A DNA stretch of 64,000 nucleotides from Sipunculus nudus (lineage: Eukaryota > Annelida > Sipuncula > Golfingiida > Sipunculidae): NCBI GenBank assembly GCA_026874595.1, contig CM049308.1:52031624-52095623 (forward strand), read 5' to 3'. Position numbers and translations under genes: made by a program. Of the stretch, positions 22,988 through 33,250 are shown piece by piece. The first letter of the stretch is position 1. The number at the start of each line of letters is the position of its first letter. Under the pieces are notes generated by a model. That model searched no databases, was not told the DNA's origin, and worked only from the letters and a program-made list of their open reading frames with translations.

Positions 22988-23206
22988 ATGGCTGACGAGG
23001 GAAGCTGCTCAAGCGAGGAGCGCTTCTCGTCCGGATCCGAGGAGAACGTGATCGTATATGATGACGAAGAATCCTGCGATGACGGTGAATCTAGAGATTT
23101 CCCACCATCAGCAGTTATAGCTCCCTATGGTTTTGAGCCTCGGGCTCGGAAGACGACGGCGAGTGCGAGCAATGGTCAGCATCTTAAAAGTATGAAGAGG
23201 GCTTAA
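22988..23206 (+). CDS. Acidic first exon, P2X7-like/zinc-domain type N-terminus
   Basis: ATG at 22,988 starts MADEGSCSSEERFSSGSEEN, then acidic VYDDEESCDDGES, then VIAPYGFEPRARK. The acidic stretch followed by PY.FEP is, from memory, how many mollusc and fish proteins with a P2X7-type cysteine-rich intracellular domain begin. That cysteine-rich domain was not found nearby, so the call is tentative. Codon use is GC-richer than the surroundings. A donor could be near 23,177 (AATG|GTCAGC); otherwise the frame stops at 23,206. Confidence 0.4.
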   Translation: MADEGSCSSEERFSSGSEENVIVYDDEESCDDGESRDFPPSAVIAPYGFEPRARKTTASASNGQHLKSMKRA

Positions 23207-25029
23207 TTCTTTGAACCATATTGTGCGGTAAAGATGGATGGAATAAAAGTGTAAATATAAGGAAAGTTAAAGCATAAACAGTTTTCTTATGAATGAGTCC
23301 ACACAGTTCAGCCAAAATATGCAAAAACTTCGGACATCGGTAGATAAGTATGGCGTAATGTAAAGATGTATAGGAAATATACGTATCAACTGTTTTCCTC
23401 ACCAGGTTTGTTAAAATATCTGAACAGACATTTAATCAAAACATTTAATCAAAACATACTAGTCTAATTCATTTGTAACTGTGTTCACTCATATCCTTAT
23501 TCAATTAAAACACTACCGTTGCTTCCAATCTTTATACATGGATAAAAACCGGGTTGTTGCCAAAACAAGGAAGCCACTCTTTTTATTTCCATATAAGCCC
23601 AAAAAGTCGGGCACATTTGTATTATTTCTAGATATCACCGTCTGCAGCGAGTGGTTTTACCTTTGGTATTATTAAAGTAGCCAGCGTCCGGCTGGTGACT
23701 ACAGTCGTATCGTCGTATCTGTATGAAATGTCATTTTAGTTCAACAATTTAGATTTCGTAAACAATATGGCAACAGAAGAACCCAAAGATTTCCTTTGAA
23801 TTTCCTGAGGCGCGGCCTCTCTATTTGGTAACGCCATGGCGTCACAATGCTTAGGAACAGATGCCGAGACACTACTTCTTGATGATACTAGTGAGATGAA
23901 AAAGTGTTTTTAAAGGCTTCGCGATATAGTGATATGAAATACAGGATAATTTTGCAATGTACGAAAAAGTAACGGAACGGGGCATAACGGAAGAGGAGCG
24001 CTACATACTTTTTTTAGGGGGGGGGGGTGTTATTGTTGTAATCGACCGGTTAAAACTTCGATATTTTTTATACAACTCTGAACAGTCAAACACTTCTCTA
24101 CCAAAAATGTCTACATTATAAAACTGAAGGTGAAGCTGTTTTATAAAAGCTTTACCACCATGTTAAGCACGTTTATAGCGCGAGGATTATATAAATTCAA
24201 GAGAAATGCGGGGCAAGTTCACCAACTCGATTTTGCAAAACCGGTCTGCTCGCCCCTTTCAGAAATTTATATCCAATTAAAGGTTCCCCTAAAACCAAAA
24301 ATAAAGACGGTCTTTTTATAAATATTTTTGTGAGTTATTATTGTGATCCAGGTAAACATTGATTTTTTTTTCTGGCTCTCCTAATAAGTCCGTCTATAAC
24401 TGTTGAGTACAGCTGCTAACAGACAAATCAACTAACTTCGATAATTACATGAAAACCTTGCTTCGCAGAGGAATAATTAAATAAAATAAAGAAAATAAAT
24501 ACTTCACTGTACAGTTTTGGTAGAGAGTTGGTTACCAATGTTCACTGGGCTAAATTTCCTCTGACTTCACTTCAATGTTCATGCTTGAAGCATTTTTGTT
24601 TCAGCTTACAGGTGAACCTCTTAGTTCTAAGATCACAGACCAACTCTGGCCTTCACAAAAAATACCTCATGCACCAGGACGCAAAAAAACATTACAGCCT
24701 TATACCGTTCTTACATTCCCTTTTTGGTTAACTATTCTGTTTTTACGATTCCCAATAGTCTTCTTTATGTTAAAAACATAGAACACTTTCCATTTTTGAG
24801 AAGATCTTAAACTGAAGAGTCTTTTTTAAAAACCAGAAAGTTTAAACTTTTGCTTTCTTAAAGAAATTTTACATTTTCCCTTGAAGGACAGCCCTGTTTT
24901 TTTTTAGTTTACACTTTTTTACTGATTCTGTCAGGTGATTCTAAAGCCTCCACAAGTTTAAAGTTTAAAGAACAAAGATTGAAGACCTAATTGAAACCAG
25001 AAAATCAGAGACTGGATTGGTTAATACAT
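23207..25029. other. Mostly noncoding; possible small exon near 24,604
   Basis: Includes a G run near 24,017-24,027. A segment after TTTTGTTTCAG at 24,603 reads SSKITDQLWPSQKIPHAP on the plus strand and might be an exon, weakly. Nothing else is recognisable. Confidence 0.35.
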
Positions 25030-25035
25030 TGGACA

Positions 25036-25400
25036 TATTTTGGGCTACGAAGCTGTCAATGTATCAATAACTTTAAAGTGCTTTTCATGTCACAAACCAG
25101 TGATCCCTAGTCATGGGACTGTGTTTTTTCGCTGTAACTCGTGCCTCATGAGACAGAAGGTTTCAGCAATGACATCGTGCACTACCGCCAATGTGAAAAT
25201 CACGTGTGGAACTACACAAGAACTCTATCAGATATCAAACATAACTCTACAACACTTCCTGTCAACCCAGAATTTGCTACATCTTCGTACCAGCAAAGAT
25301 CTGCTGGAAGAGAAAATGCTCGCATATCCGAAACTCCTTTTCATAGTCAACAAGACAAATCACAACATTACGCTCATCGCCATGCCAAATGATGATAAAG
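25036..25400 (+). CDS. RPA1-like C-terminal zinc-finger/OB exon
   Basis: Open plus-strand segment beginning near GYEAVNVSITLKCFSCHKPV, with a C-x2-C-x13-C-x2-C metal site (CFSC ... CNSC). It continues VKITCGTTQELYQISNITLQ and ends MPNDDK at a TAAAG|GTATAT donor (25,400). The order beta-strand, Cys4 ribbon, then OB-type strands resembles the C-terminal DNA-binding domain of replication protein A large subunit and a set of mollusc/fish uncharacterised relatives. Role by analogy: binding single-stranded DNA. It joins in phase to the exon at 26,043. The N-terminal OB folds were not found upstream within 2 kb. The start boundary is uncertain, since no clear acceptor is visible. Confidence 0.55.
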
Positions 25401-26042
25401 GTATATTCATTTAATCACCAAAAAAAAACTGATTCTATCACCAACTTGTCCATAACAGTACAAACAATACAGAGAGTTCAACAAGTAATAGATAGAGAGA
25501 TAGTTTTTGTGAGTTTCAAACTCATATAAGGAATCCCTAACTACCATTTAATTTAGGACACGAGTTGTAACAATTCAATGTTATCGAATGATCTATTCAA
25601 GTCTCTTTTCCTTTTCTGTCCATCAGGTGTTTCATGGTTTGATTTGATGCAACTTTTTGTCCTCTCTTTACATTTGCAGCACTCTAAAAGTTGTATTATC
25701 AAAGTTTTTCATATTCTGAATGTTTTTGCAATATTCACAATACCTCTGCCCTTCAGTGACTTCACTTGTAATATTATGTATTTACTCCTTATCTAACTTT
25801 TTCATATTTAACAAGGCCCAATATCCAACCCAAGCAATGGGTATATCTGGTTAAATCATTTTCCTGTTCAACAAAATAATACTCAACTGCAGTTTATATG
25901 ACTTCTTATTAATTTTTTCATTAAACTGTGTGTGGCTTTATTCACATTTAATTTTATTAAATTAAAAATAATGACCATATTAAAAGATTATAAATTCATG
26001 AAAGCTAGCATTTTTTTCAGAAATTCAACTTTTATATTCCAG

Positions 26043-26164
26043 ATACAGTAGCAACTCCTGCAGTCTGCACACCTACCCAATCCTCTGCAGCCAGTCATCC
26101 CACAGAAGACATGCTTGATTGTACTGTGTTGCTGTTATTTTCTTCAAAGATGAATAATGCATGA
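26043..26164 (+). CDS. Terminal exon of the RPA1-like gene
   Basis: Follows a TTTATATTCCAG acceptor. The donor-side G at 25,400 plus AT restores an Asp codon, so the junction is in phase. It reads DTVATPAVCTPTQSSAASHP, then TEDMLDCTVLLLFSSK, and stops at TGA 26,162-26,164. No disabling change is seen in either exon. Confidence 0.55.
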
Positions 26165-26777
26165 CATATGTTAATCAACTATCAATTAGTCTACTCAGAA
26201 ACCTGATAGGAAAATGGCTGATCATGTGATGTGAACCCCTGTCATTAAAAAGAAACACTACACAAGAAATATCTTGGGTAACATTATGCTCTGCTTATTA
26301 CCCAGTAGGTAAAATTGAAAGTATAGAATTGAATAAAAAACAAGTCTATAAATACTTCTTTTTAAATTGAAATGAAAGGAAATGAAATAGTGTGGAAACA
26401 CTTTCAGCAAGCCAACTAGTGGGACAAGAGCTCCAATCCTGTCAACCGCATCTAACAACATGTCAAAGATGAACACATCTTGCCAAACAATCAGCGTAAA
26501 ATGCGCAATCACTACCTACAATTATTTTTGTGCTGTGCGCACCTATGCAAGTAGTTCAGCTGTGATATTTGTTTAATCGGTTTTAGTTAAAAAATGTTTA
26601 CGACTTGCATTCTTCAAATACATGTTACAATTGTCTTTGAAAACTAATGGCCAGTACTGAAGTACTACACCTGGTGTACATCCAATTGCCCAGGTTGCCA
26701 TTAGGCTTGTAGGCCTCGTAATGAAACTTTAGCAAGAGCGTCTTGTCAGCTTTTTTTCTGATTGTGAATATATACAG
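26165..26777. other. No gene seen
   Basis: AT-rich spacer between two plus-strand coding segments. Confidence 0.45.
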
Positions 26778-26778
26778 C

Positions 26779-26987
26779 TCTTGATGTCTGACAAACAGGC
26801 CTATGTAAAGCTGGAAGAATATATGCAAAGATTGAAGACCAACGGGCATCAAATTGTGAAAAGCTGGCGGAACAACTACTTCTACAAGGGTGGACCAAGA
26901 AGTGTGTGGCTCAGTGACGATGAGTGTAGATGTTTGGTTCCTTCACAAAGAGATCAATCTAATATGCACACCGTCGATTTATTATGA
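26779..26987 (+). CDS. Hypothetical exon
   Basis: After an ATATATACAG acceptor the plus strand reads LLMSDKQAYVKLEEYMQRLK, TNGHQIVKSWRNNYF and WLSDDECRCLVPSQRDQ, stopping at 26,987. The residue mix is protein-like and its charge pattern suggests a helix. I do not recognise it. It lies on the same strand as the flanking RPA-like and DUF6589-like exons. Confidence 0.4.
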
Positions 26988-27063
26988 GGGTCATGCAGCA
27001 ACCCATCAACAGCCAAAGGGAGTGGTTACAGAGAGTTAAATGCAAATAATATCATGTTACATT

Positions 27064-27260
27064 TTTAGCTCACCTGACTAAAATTCTTCTGAGCTTACAG
27101 CGATCACGCTTTGTCAGTCGTCCGTCCGTAACCGTTTGACATAGAAACTTCAAACTTTATATAAAGGGAGGTACCTCCTAGGCAAAGCTCCCTGGAAACC
27201 TGAAATTAGGTTATGGTGACCTTTATTTTGCGGAAGGGGGGGGGGGGGGGCAATATGAAT
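27064..27260 (+). repeat. Family A tail fragment with G run
   Basis: Begins TTTTTAGCTCACCTGACT, with CAGTCGTCCGTCCGT and then a monomer piece containing CTCCCTGGAAACCTGAAATT. It ends near a G-only run at 27,236-27,250. Confidence 0.7.
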
Positions 27261-27688
27261 TTTATGCACTCAGTCAGATGTGGCACAAATTGTATCTATT
27301 TGCGTGCTCTTCCAGGACTTACAGGGACATTGCGAAGCTGTCAACTGTGGAACTGTATGCACACTGGCAGGTTTTAACTTTTTTTATTTAGACTTGTTCA
27401 TATCCTTGTAATAGCAGAGTGTAATCTGATAAAAGGGCGCACTCTATCTAAACAATGGTGAAGGACTGACCGCAGCGCCCCCTTGTGGCGAGGAAGACGG
27501 TATAGATGGTGAGCCGGTTTGGTCCTCGTCAAGCAGAAACCACTGTTACGCTGCCCACAACAGTTCCAACAGTGGATTGGATGTGAATCAGGTGCTAACT
27601 GTAATGGGGGAGACTGGTTCCATCTTTTCTGTGTTAAGTCTTCAGGAAATACAAGGTAAAAAACTTCTATCATATCATTAACAAAATG
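27261..27688. other. Possible small exon, otherwise nothing
   Basis: 27,316-27,370 follows a CTTCCAG acceptor and reads TYRDIAKLSTVELYAHWQ before a GTTTTAAC donor-like site. This is weak. The remainder to the MITE is unremarkable. Confidence 0.3.
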
Positions 27689-28030
27689 TAAGGCCAAAAA
27701 ATATTAAAGGTATGGTTCTCAGGCACCGCCCGCATCAATTTTAAACCCCCGCATCAAAACTTTTTATTTTGATTTTCAATAAAAAATTTCCAATTTTGAG
27801 CTGCTGCCGCTCCGAAATTTCTTTCAAGAAGATAAAACCGTACAATTTCCTTTGTTTTGTAGTGCGTTTTCTTAATTAACAAAATAAAACTGTTATTTTC
27901 TTGCTTTACCCTTATCATTTGACATTTTTATCGAAACATACCAAAATATTTTAAATAAAAAAAGCGCCCGCCCGCATTGATTTCTGAAAAAAAGTGCCTG
28001 AGAACCATACCTTTTTTTATTTTGGCCTAA
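27689..28030. mobile_element. MITE copy 1 (TIR AAGGTATGGTTCTCAGGCAC)
   Basis: Terminal inverted repeats: TAAGGCCAAAAAATATTAAA then GGTATGGTTCTCAGGCACC on the left, and the reverse (GGTGCCTGAGAACCATACC-type) then TTTTGGCCTAA on the right. No coding capacity. Copies 2 and 3 are at 31,728 and 49,653 in the opposite orientation. This copy has about 29 extra bases in the middle compared with copy 2. Confidence 0.85.
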
Positions 28031-28203
28031 GACTTCTGCTTAGTTCATTGATAGTTCAGGTGTGCAAGGATCCTGAAATTCAAAATGTTTCTTACTCAAG
28101 TGGTAGGTTAAATCAAGTTTGAAGCCAAGCCAATCTCTCTAGTCAAGGCAGAATTATCATCCATTAAATAACAGGAATCATTTCTTATGTATTTATATTA
28201 CAG

Positions 28204-28550
28204 ACAACCTGAAGTTTTCCAAGGGGGCTTACACAGACAAAGAGGTGAGCAGAGCCAGTCATATGGTTGGCACAGTGTGCTCCCACCTGGACAAGCTTTA
28301 TGAGACTCGGGTCTCAGAGGCAAGGAGTGCCATTGTGTCACACAAATCATATAAAGATGATAATGATGTGCCTGAACTAATTCAAGAGTACTCTGCAGCA
28401 CACCTGTTTAATTTTGTCCCAGGTAGATACCATGACACATTTCCTGACTTTAAGTTGAGAGCTAGCGTGTCCAGGAAGATTAAGTTCAAGCAAACTTTAC
28501 TTAGGTACAGCAAGAAGCTGGATGCTTCACGCAGTAAGCTCCCAGACTGA
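28204..28550 (+). CDS. DUF6589-like C-terminal exon, intact
   Basis: Starts after ATTTATATTACAG and reads (D)NLKFSKGAYTDKEVSRAS, MVGTVCSHLDKLYETRVS, DDNDVPELIQEYSAAHLF and FNFVPGRYHDTFPDFK, ending SRSKLPD and TGA at 28,548-28,550. From memory the FSKGAYTD, MVGP-like, then LF.F.PGR.H..FP.F order is the C-terminus of DUF6589 proteins, a transposase-like family widespread in molluscs and fungi. The first codon needs a G from the preceding exon, which matches the phase of the fragment at 14,142. No stop or frameshift is present. Function is unproven for the family. Confidence 0.55.
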
Positions 28551-29100
28551 AGAAGCATTGTCTATATTATACCTGGATCATTTTACTCGAAAGGTTTTAT
28601 TTCCAAGACTGAAAGTGTGCAGATGTGCTAGTTTCCACCCTTGCATTTGCCCTTTATCGTAATATAAATTTATATTATAATACAGTGTCCAACATGGATT
28701 AAAAAAAAATAGTTAAATCAAGTTTGTTATGCTTTACTGACATACGAAGCTGTCATGATATGCTTGAGATCTAAGAAATAATCCCTTTTTTCAACGTTTT
28801 TCTTTGTGCCTCAGGTGCTCAACTGGCCACACAATGCACATGCGTGATATGTTGGTGCATCAGACTTATATAATCTGTTGTTTACAACACGACAATATAC
28901 CCTTTTAAATGATGATGGATTATACCACAGCCACATACTTTTGCCACACCAGGTTTTGAAAATAGCATCCACATTGAACTTTTATGGAAAATATATGATT
29001 CATTACTGAACAAAATAAGACACATGATGGGTAAAGCTGATTTTATGCAACTAGAGAGTGTTTCTTAACCTTGTTGTAAGATTTTTGTTGTTGCTGAAAA
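28551..29100. other. No gene seen
   Basis: AT-rich spacer following the DUF6589-like stop codon; no clear AATAAA was found. Confidence 0.4.
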
Positions 29101-29364
29101 TGCTTCTGGTACCATAAAATATATTTATTACATGATTATAGAGAGCACTGCAAGTGCTGCAGCTTATGTGAGAGCCTTTGCCCTTGCACAAGGACAGGAA
29201 CTGACATAGACTACAGGACTGACAAGCAGCACAAGATCAGGACCCCTTTTGGCAATTTTTTGCTCTGCATTGTTTGCAAACAACTGGTTCAGGTAGTGGA
29301 GCCATATTCGGCAAAGGAATTGGTCAAGTATGACCTTCCTATAACAAGTAGCAACACCAGACGT

Positions 29365-29550
29365 TACCTTGTCAACCACAGGCACTCGTTTCCAGCACTA
29401 CAATGGCCTAGAAACCGTAAACACATTGAGTATGGGCGATATACCAGTTATAAAAGAACTTTTATAACTGGTATATCGCCCATACTCAATGTGTTTACGG
29501 TTTCTAGGCCATTTTAGCGCGGGAAACGAGTGCCTGTGTTGTCAACCAGG
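29365..29550. repeat. Near-perfect palindrome with 55-bp arms and 2-nt centre
   Basis: 29,402-29,456 and 29,459-29,513 are exact reverse complements (left arm starts AATGGCCTAGAAACCGTAAA). Outside that, similarity continues imperfectly to about 29,368 and 29,547 around CACAGGCACTCGTTTCC. It lies within the helicase reading frame and splits it from its Cys-rich tail. Confidence 0.9.
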
Positions 29551-30098
29551 GATTTCATAGGCTCATCTGGTTTAGGGTTCTGATAGAGAGAAGATCTTAT
29601 AACATACATGTATGCCCTGCCAGTACTGCTAACCTTCCTGGCACACCTTCCGATCTCCTGCCACAGACTTAGGTTTGAGGCAGGGACCCCCAGTAGACAA
29701 CATAGCTAATGTCCTCTATCTGAACGCCCATCGCAAATGCAATGGTGGCAACCGTGCACCTCAGCACACACTCAGCTTTAGGAAATTCTTCCAAGTAAAA
29801 GGACTCGCATGCTGATGGCATTTTACCATGATACAGACCAACTAGACACATTTTTGGGTCCTTTGAATGTTCACTGATATAGGCAGCCCTATCAAGCTCT
29901 TCAAACAGATAGTCACGGACTTCCAACATGCTTGTGGAAGTTCTGTGAATAGGAGTAAAAAAAAGTTATTTTGAACTCTCATATTTACAGATGCATATGT
30001 TCATCTCCTATTTGTTATAAAATACCATAAAGTATATTCACAAGATATATATCTATATAAAATAAATGGTCTTACTGGTACTGAGAGCAATGTTACAC

Positions 30099-30345
30099 TC
30101 TGGGGATGTGTGTATGAATACACAGAAATTGTTTTAATGTAATATTAATCATATGTCCAGTGTTTCTGTCTGGAGCCTAATGTATTCTGGGGATGTGTGT
30201 ATGGACACACTGACCTTGTTTTAATGTAATATGGATCACATGCCCAGTGTTACTGGAGCCTGTATCAGTATAATGTGTTCAAGGGATGTGTGTATGGACA
30301 CACTGACCATGTTTTAATGTATAGATCATATGTCCAGTGTAACTT
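30099..30345. repeat. Tandem repeat of about 90-100 bp, three copies, in the helicase intron
   Basis: GGGATGTGTGTATGGACACA, TTGTTTTAATGTAATAT and CATATGTCCAGTGT recur three times with small indels. Confidence 0.8.
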
Positions 30346-31119
30346 GAGACAGCACACTGATAAAAGTTTGTTTCATTTTTGTGGAGTTGCAAGTAGCGAC
30401 AGATCTATTTGTTTGTATCATATCTGTTCTAAATATCTGTTTGAAAAGTGCCTGCAATATTTCTGTTTTTTTAACACTATCTCAAGAAGTCAACACGAAT
30501 ATCTGCCCATTCATTCAGAAAATAAAATAAATGTATCATAGAAGCCACATCGTGCCTTAACTTACAGGACCATGGTGAAATATTCTACTGTGCAGTACCA
30601 TGTCATAAAAAAGACTTAATAGTAACATAGTAGACAATGAGCAGGTCAAAAAATATTTGCATTGAAAAGAAGCAAATCTGATAACGAATACCAATGTTAA
30701 GTCTTTATTATGACGACAAGGCAGCACTGAGAGAACTGACACCAATATTAAATAAAAAAAAAAATAAATTATGCATTTTAAGGTATATAGCAAGAGCATG
30801 GACACATACTTGCAATACACAATAGTTTTCTTGGCATGCCTCCAATTGGTCCTAAGCTCATCAGCCAGCCATTCCAATTCTTCTTCCACCTTCATACCAG
30901 GCTGGTGTTTAACAGATAGAAAGATGTTGGTCCGATTTGGAAGAACTGCAACGTTCTCAACCTTCCTAAGACCCAAACACTTACAAGTTGTTTCAAACAT
31001 CTCTTGGGTCATTGTTGCTGACAGCAGCAACCATGGAGTCTTGGAATAGAAGGCCCGGAGGCATCCCACCTCTTTATATTGGGCTCTGAAGGTATCCCCG
31101 AAATATGCAGGCTGTAGAA

Positions 31120-31265
31120 TCTATTTGAAAAACACTGAATACTAATAAGCAAATGGAGGATGGGAAAGACACGCCTTGTGATTTTTGATTATTCGGAAGC
31201 GTTTGAAACAATAAACCGTGATCTAATCGTCGGGAAAAACTTTTACAGAGTATAAAGTATTCTAC
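31120..31265 (+). mobile_element. Non-LTR retrotransposon RT fragment (motif A)
   Basis: Plus strand reads VIFDYSEAFETINRDLIV, the palm motif A (F.DYSKAFDT.N.D type) of a LINE reverse transcriptase, preceded by TTTGAAAAACACTG. A second copy in the reverse orientation is at about 35,728-35,838. Only this block is left. It starts just beyond the acceptor of helicase exon 1. Confidence 0.65.
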
Positions 31266-31360
31266 GGGAACCAGGGTCCACCATGTCGAATACATTGTCA
31301 ATGTAAGTAATACAAAAAAAATGCTTATATTGACAAAGTAAAAAAATAGTAATAATTCAA

Positions 31361-31560
31361 ATGCTCACAGGTACGCATGCAATTTTCATTGGTGTTTTAA
31401 ATTTAACAAAAGTTCCATCCCACTTCAGTCTCTGCAGGATATTATCGTGGGTCCCTGTTTCTGTGCATCCAAGTTATCGGATATTTCTTCTGCATCAATG
31501 CTGTAAGAAAAAGCACAAGACATTACTTTCAGATAATCTTAAAATGTGGGGGGGGGGATG
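31361..31560 (-). pseudogene. Possible decayed exon, also present at 34,420-34,500
   Basis: Minus strand after CTTTTTCTTACAG reads IDAEEISDNLDAQKQGPTII before a stop, then in another frame NILQRLKWDGTFVKF. The second block recurs on the plus strand near 34,430 (ILQRLKWDGIFVKF). A G run lies at 31,549-31,557. It could be an upstream helicase exon or a separate repeat. Confidence 0.3.
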
Positions 31561-31727
31561 CTTTACATCTGGCTAACATAAGCTTCATGTAAAAATGTTA
31601 AATGTTTTATTTGAGATAAATGTTTCTTTTTTCGCATTTCAGCACCTTATTCTGTTTATCTTTCTCTAACATATTCGAATACGAAATTTCCCTGGTAAAA
31701 TTCTTGGTGCTCACTAATCCAAATCCT

Positions 31728-32040
31728 TAAGGCCAAAATAAAAAAAAGGTATGGTTCTCAGGCACTTTTTTTCATAAATCAATGCGGGCGGGCGCTTTTT
31801 TTTATTAAAAATTTTTTTGTATGTTCGATAAAAATGTCAAATGATAAGGGTAAAGCAAGAAAAGCACTACAAAACAAAGGAAATTGTACGGTTTTATCTT
31901 CTTGAAAGAAATTTCGGAGCGGCAGCAGCTCAAAATTGGAAATTTTTTATTGAAAATCAAAATAAAAAGTTTTGATGCGGGGGTTTAAAATTGATGCGGG
32001 CGGTGCCTGAGAACCATACCTTTAATTTTTTTTGGCCTAA
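31728..32040. mobile_element. MITE copy 2
   Basis: Same TIRs as copy 1 (TTAAGGCCAAAATAAAAA then GGTATGGTTCTCAGGCAC; right end GGCCTAA), in the opposite orientation. Interior blocks such as ATTTCGGAGCGGCAGCAGC are shared. Confidence 0.85.
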
Positions 32041-32199
32041 GAGCATTACATTTTTAAGATATTGGTCATATAAACCATTGGAATCATCATAAAGTTTGCA
32101 TATTTTACTTTTGAGATTTTAGCATCTTGTATTAAAAGTTATATGCATGAAATATAACCAAGACACTTTTAACACTTAGGCCATGCAAGCAAGTGCCTG

Positions 32200-32990
32200 T
32201 TGGTATATCGGACTGCTCTTCCACTACTCTTAAACAAACAAGTGCTGAGCCGAATGCTCTTCAGCTTGGGATTGTATAGTAATACCTTTTATAGACATAC
32301 AGTCCCTAACCAGGCTAGCTATGACTTCTCCAACAGTAACATATAAATATAGAGATAGGGGATCTCCCTGACGAACACTCTAGAAATATTTAAATATCTT
32401 GAGGTTATACCATTATTGATGACACAACTTTCTTTAATCAGATAAAAACCTTAGACTGTTTTAAAAACCTCTCACTGAATTTAAATGTTATCATGAGGTT
32501 ATACCATTAAGAGAACACAACTTTCTTTAATCGGATAAAAACCTTAGACTGTTTTAATAAACCTCTCACTGATTTAATCAAAGTTTCAAATAGAAAGTCC
32601 GATCCACTGAATCAAAAGCTTTATTAAACCGAGAGCAAGTTAAATTCCCATTTTTTCTTCTTTGGTAATGTTTGTTTTTCCCCATATACTTCTCTGTAAG
32701 AAAAACTGTGTTTCCCCAATCGATCTTGGTAAAAATTCTTAAAATTATAATCCTTGTTTAAAAGTGATATAGGGCGCCAGTGTTTTTTTTTCACTGAGCC
32801 CTATCCTTATTTTTATCTATCAAAATAATAACAGCTTGTTTCTAGGATGCAGATAATTCCCCCTCTAACACTATCATATTTATTAAATCTAACATATAAC
32901 AGGTCCAGGCATGAAACAGAAATTCTTGTAAATCTCAGCAGTAAGTCTATCATTGCCTGGGCTTGTATTTTTTAAAAATGGTTGCAAGGC
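32200..32990 (-). mobile_element. Decayed L1-type LINE reverse transcriptase
   Basis: On the minus strand, in order: SPGNDRLTAEIYKNF (about 32,975-32,920), NKAFDSVDR (about 32,630-32,595, motif A) and SVRQGDPLSLYLYVTVGEVI (about 32,390-32,325, motif B). These match the L1-like SPG.DGL..E.YK, KAFD.V and G.RQGDPLSP..F blocks. Frames are broken between them. A duplication of about 97 bp (AACTTTCTTTAATC.GATAA) at 32,396-32,580 sits inside. Confidence 0.7.
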
Positions 32991-33250
32991 ATTATAACAT
33001 TCACTTTGTCCCTGTGGGCTAACTGTTGGTTATCTTATCCTGTAAGTACAGGTAAGTTTACTCTGATTAAATATTCTTTTATTTCTCTGTGTGATTTTTC
33101 ATTTCAGATTTTTCATATTTTCCTAGAATGTCAAGTTGAAAGATTCAAGGTCCAGCGGTTAAAGTTTGTGCCCTGTTAACGGACGGACGACCGGACGGAC
33201 GAATAGTGATCGCTAAAGCTCAGATGACTATGTCAGCCGAGTAAAAAACC
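32991..33250 (+). repeat. Family A tail fragment
   Basis: 33,130-33,245 carries TTCAAGGTCCAGCGGTTAAA, GGACGGACGACCGGACGGAC, then GATCGCTAAAGCTCAGATGA and a degraded end. Confidence 0.7.

Larger units (their letters stand above)
29110..31111 (-). pseudogene. RecQ-like DNA helicase, two exons, decayed
   Basis: Minus strand. Exon 1 (31,111-30,810) follows ATTCTACAG and reads PAYFGDTFRAQYKEVGCLRA, then LLLSATMTQEMFETTC, then EWLADELRTNWRHAKKTIVY, ending C-AA at a GTATGT donor. Exon 2 starts at 29,942 after CTATTCACAG, in phase (CK-TSTSMLEVRD), with LVGLYHGKMPSACE, LRCTVATIAFAMGVQIED and VVYWG. A one-base shift at a GGGGG run follows, then NLSLWQEIGRCARKVSSTGR and MYVIRS to a stop inside the palindrome at about 29,515. 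Beyond the palindrome a Cys-rich tail (VCKQCRAKNCQKG, a stop, SCAACQSCSLCQ) continues. LLSATMT, TVAFAMG and QE.GR.R are SF2 RecQ motifs III, V and VI. The N-terminal Walker A/DEAH exons were not found. Frameshift, stop and palindrome make it non-functional unless these are assembly errors. Confidence 0.75.

Noticed and set aside
14142-28550. Annotating 14,142 and 28,204 as one confirmed DUF6589 gene
   Set aside because: Phase is compatible, but the donor is missing and oppositely oriented genes lie between, so they are kept separate.
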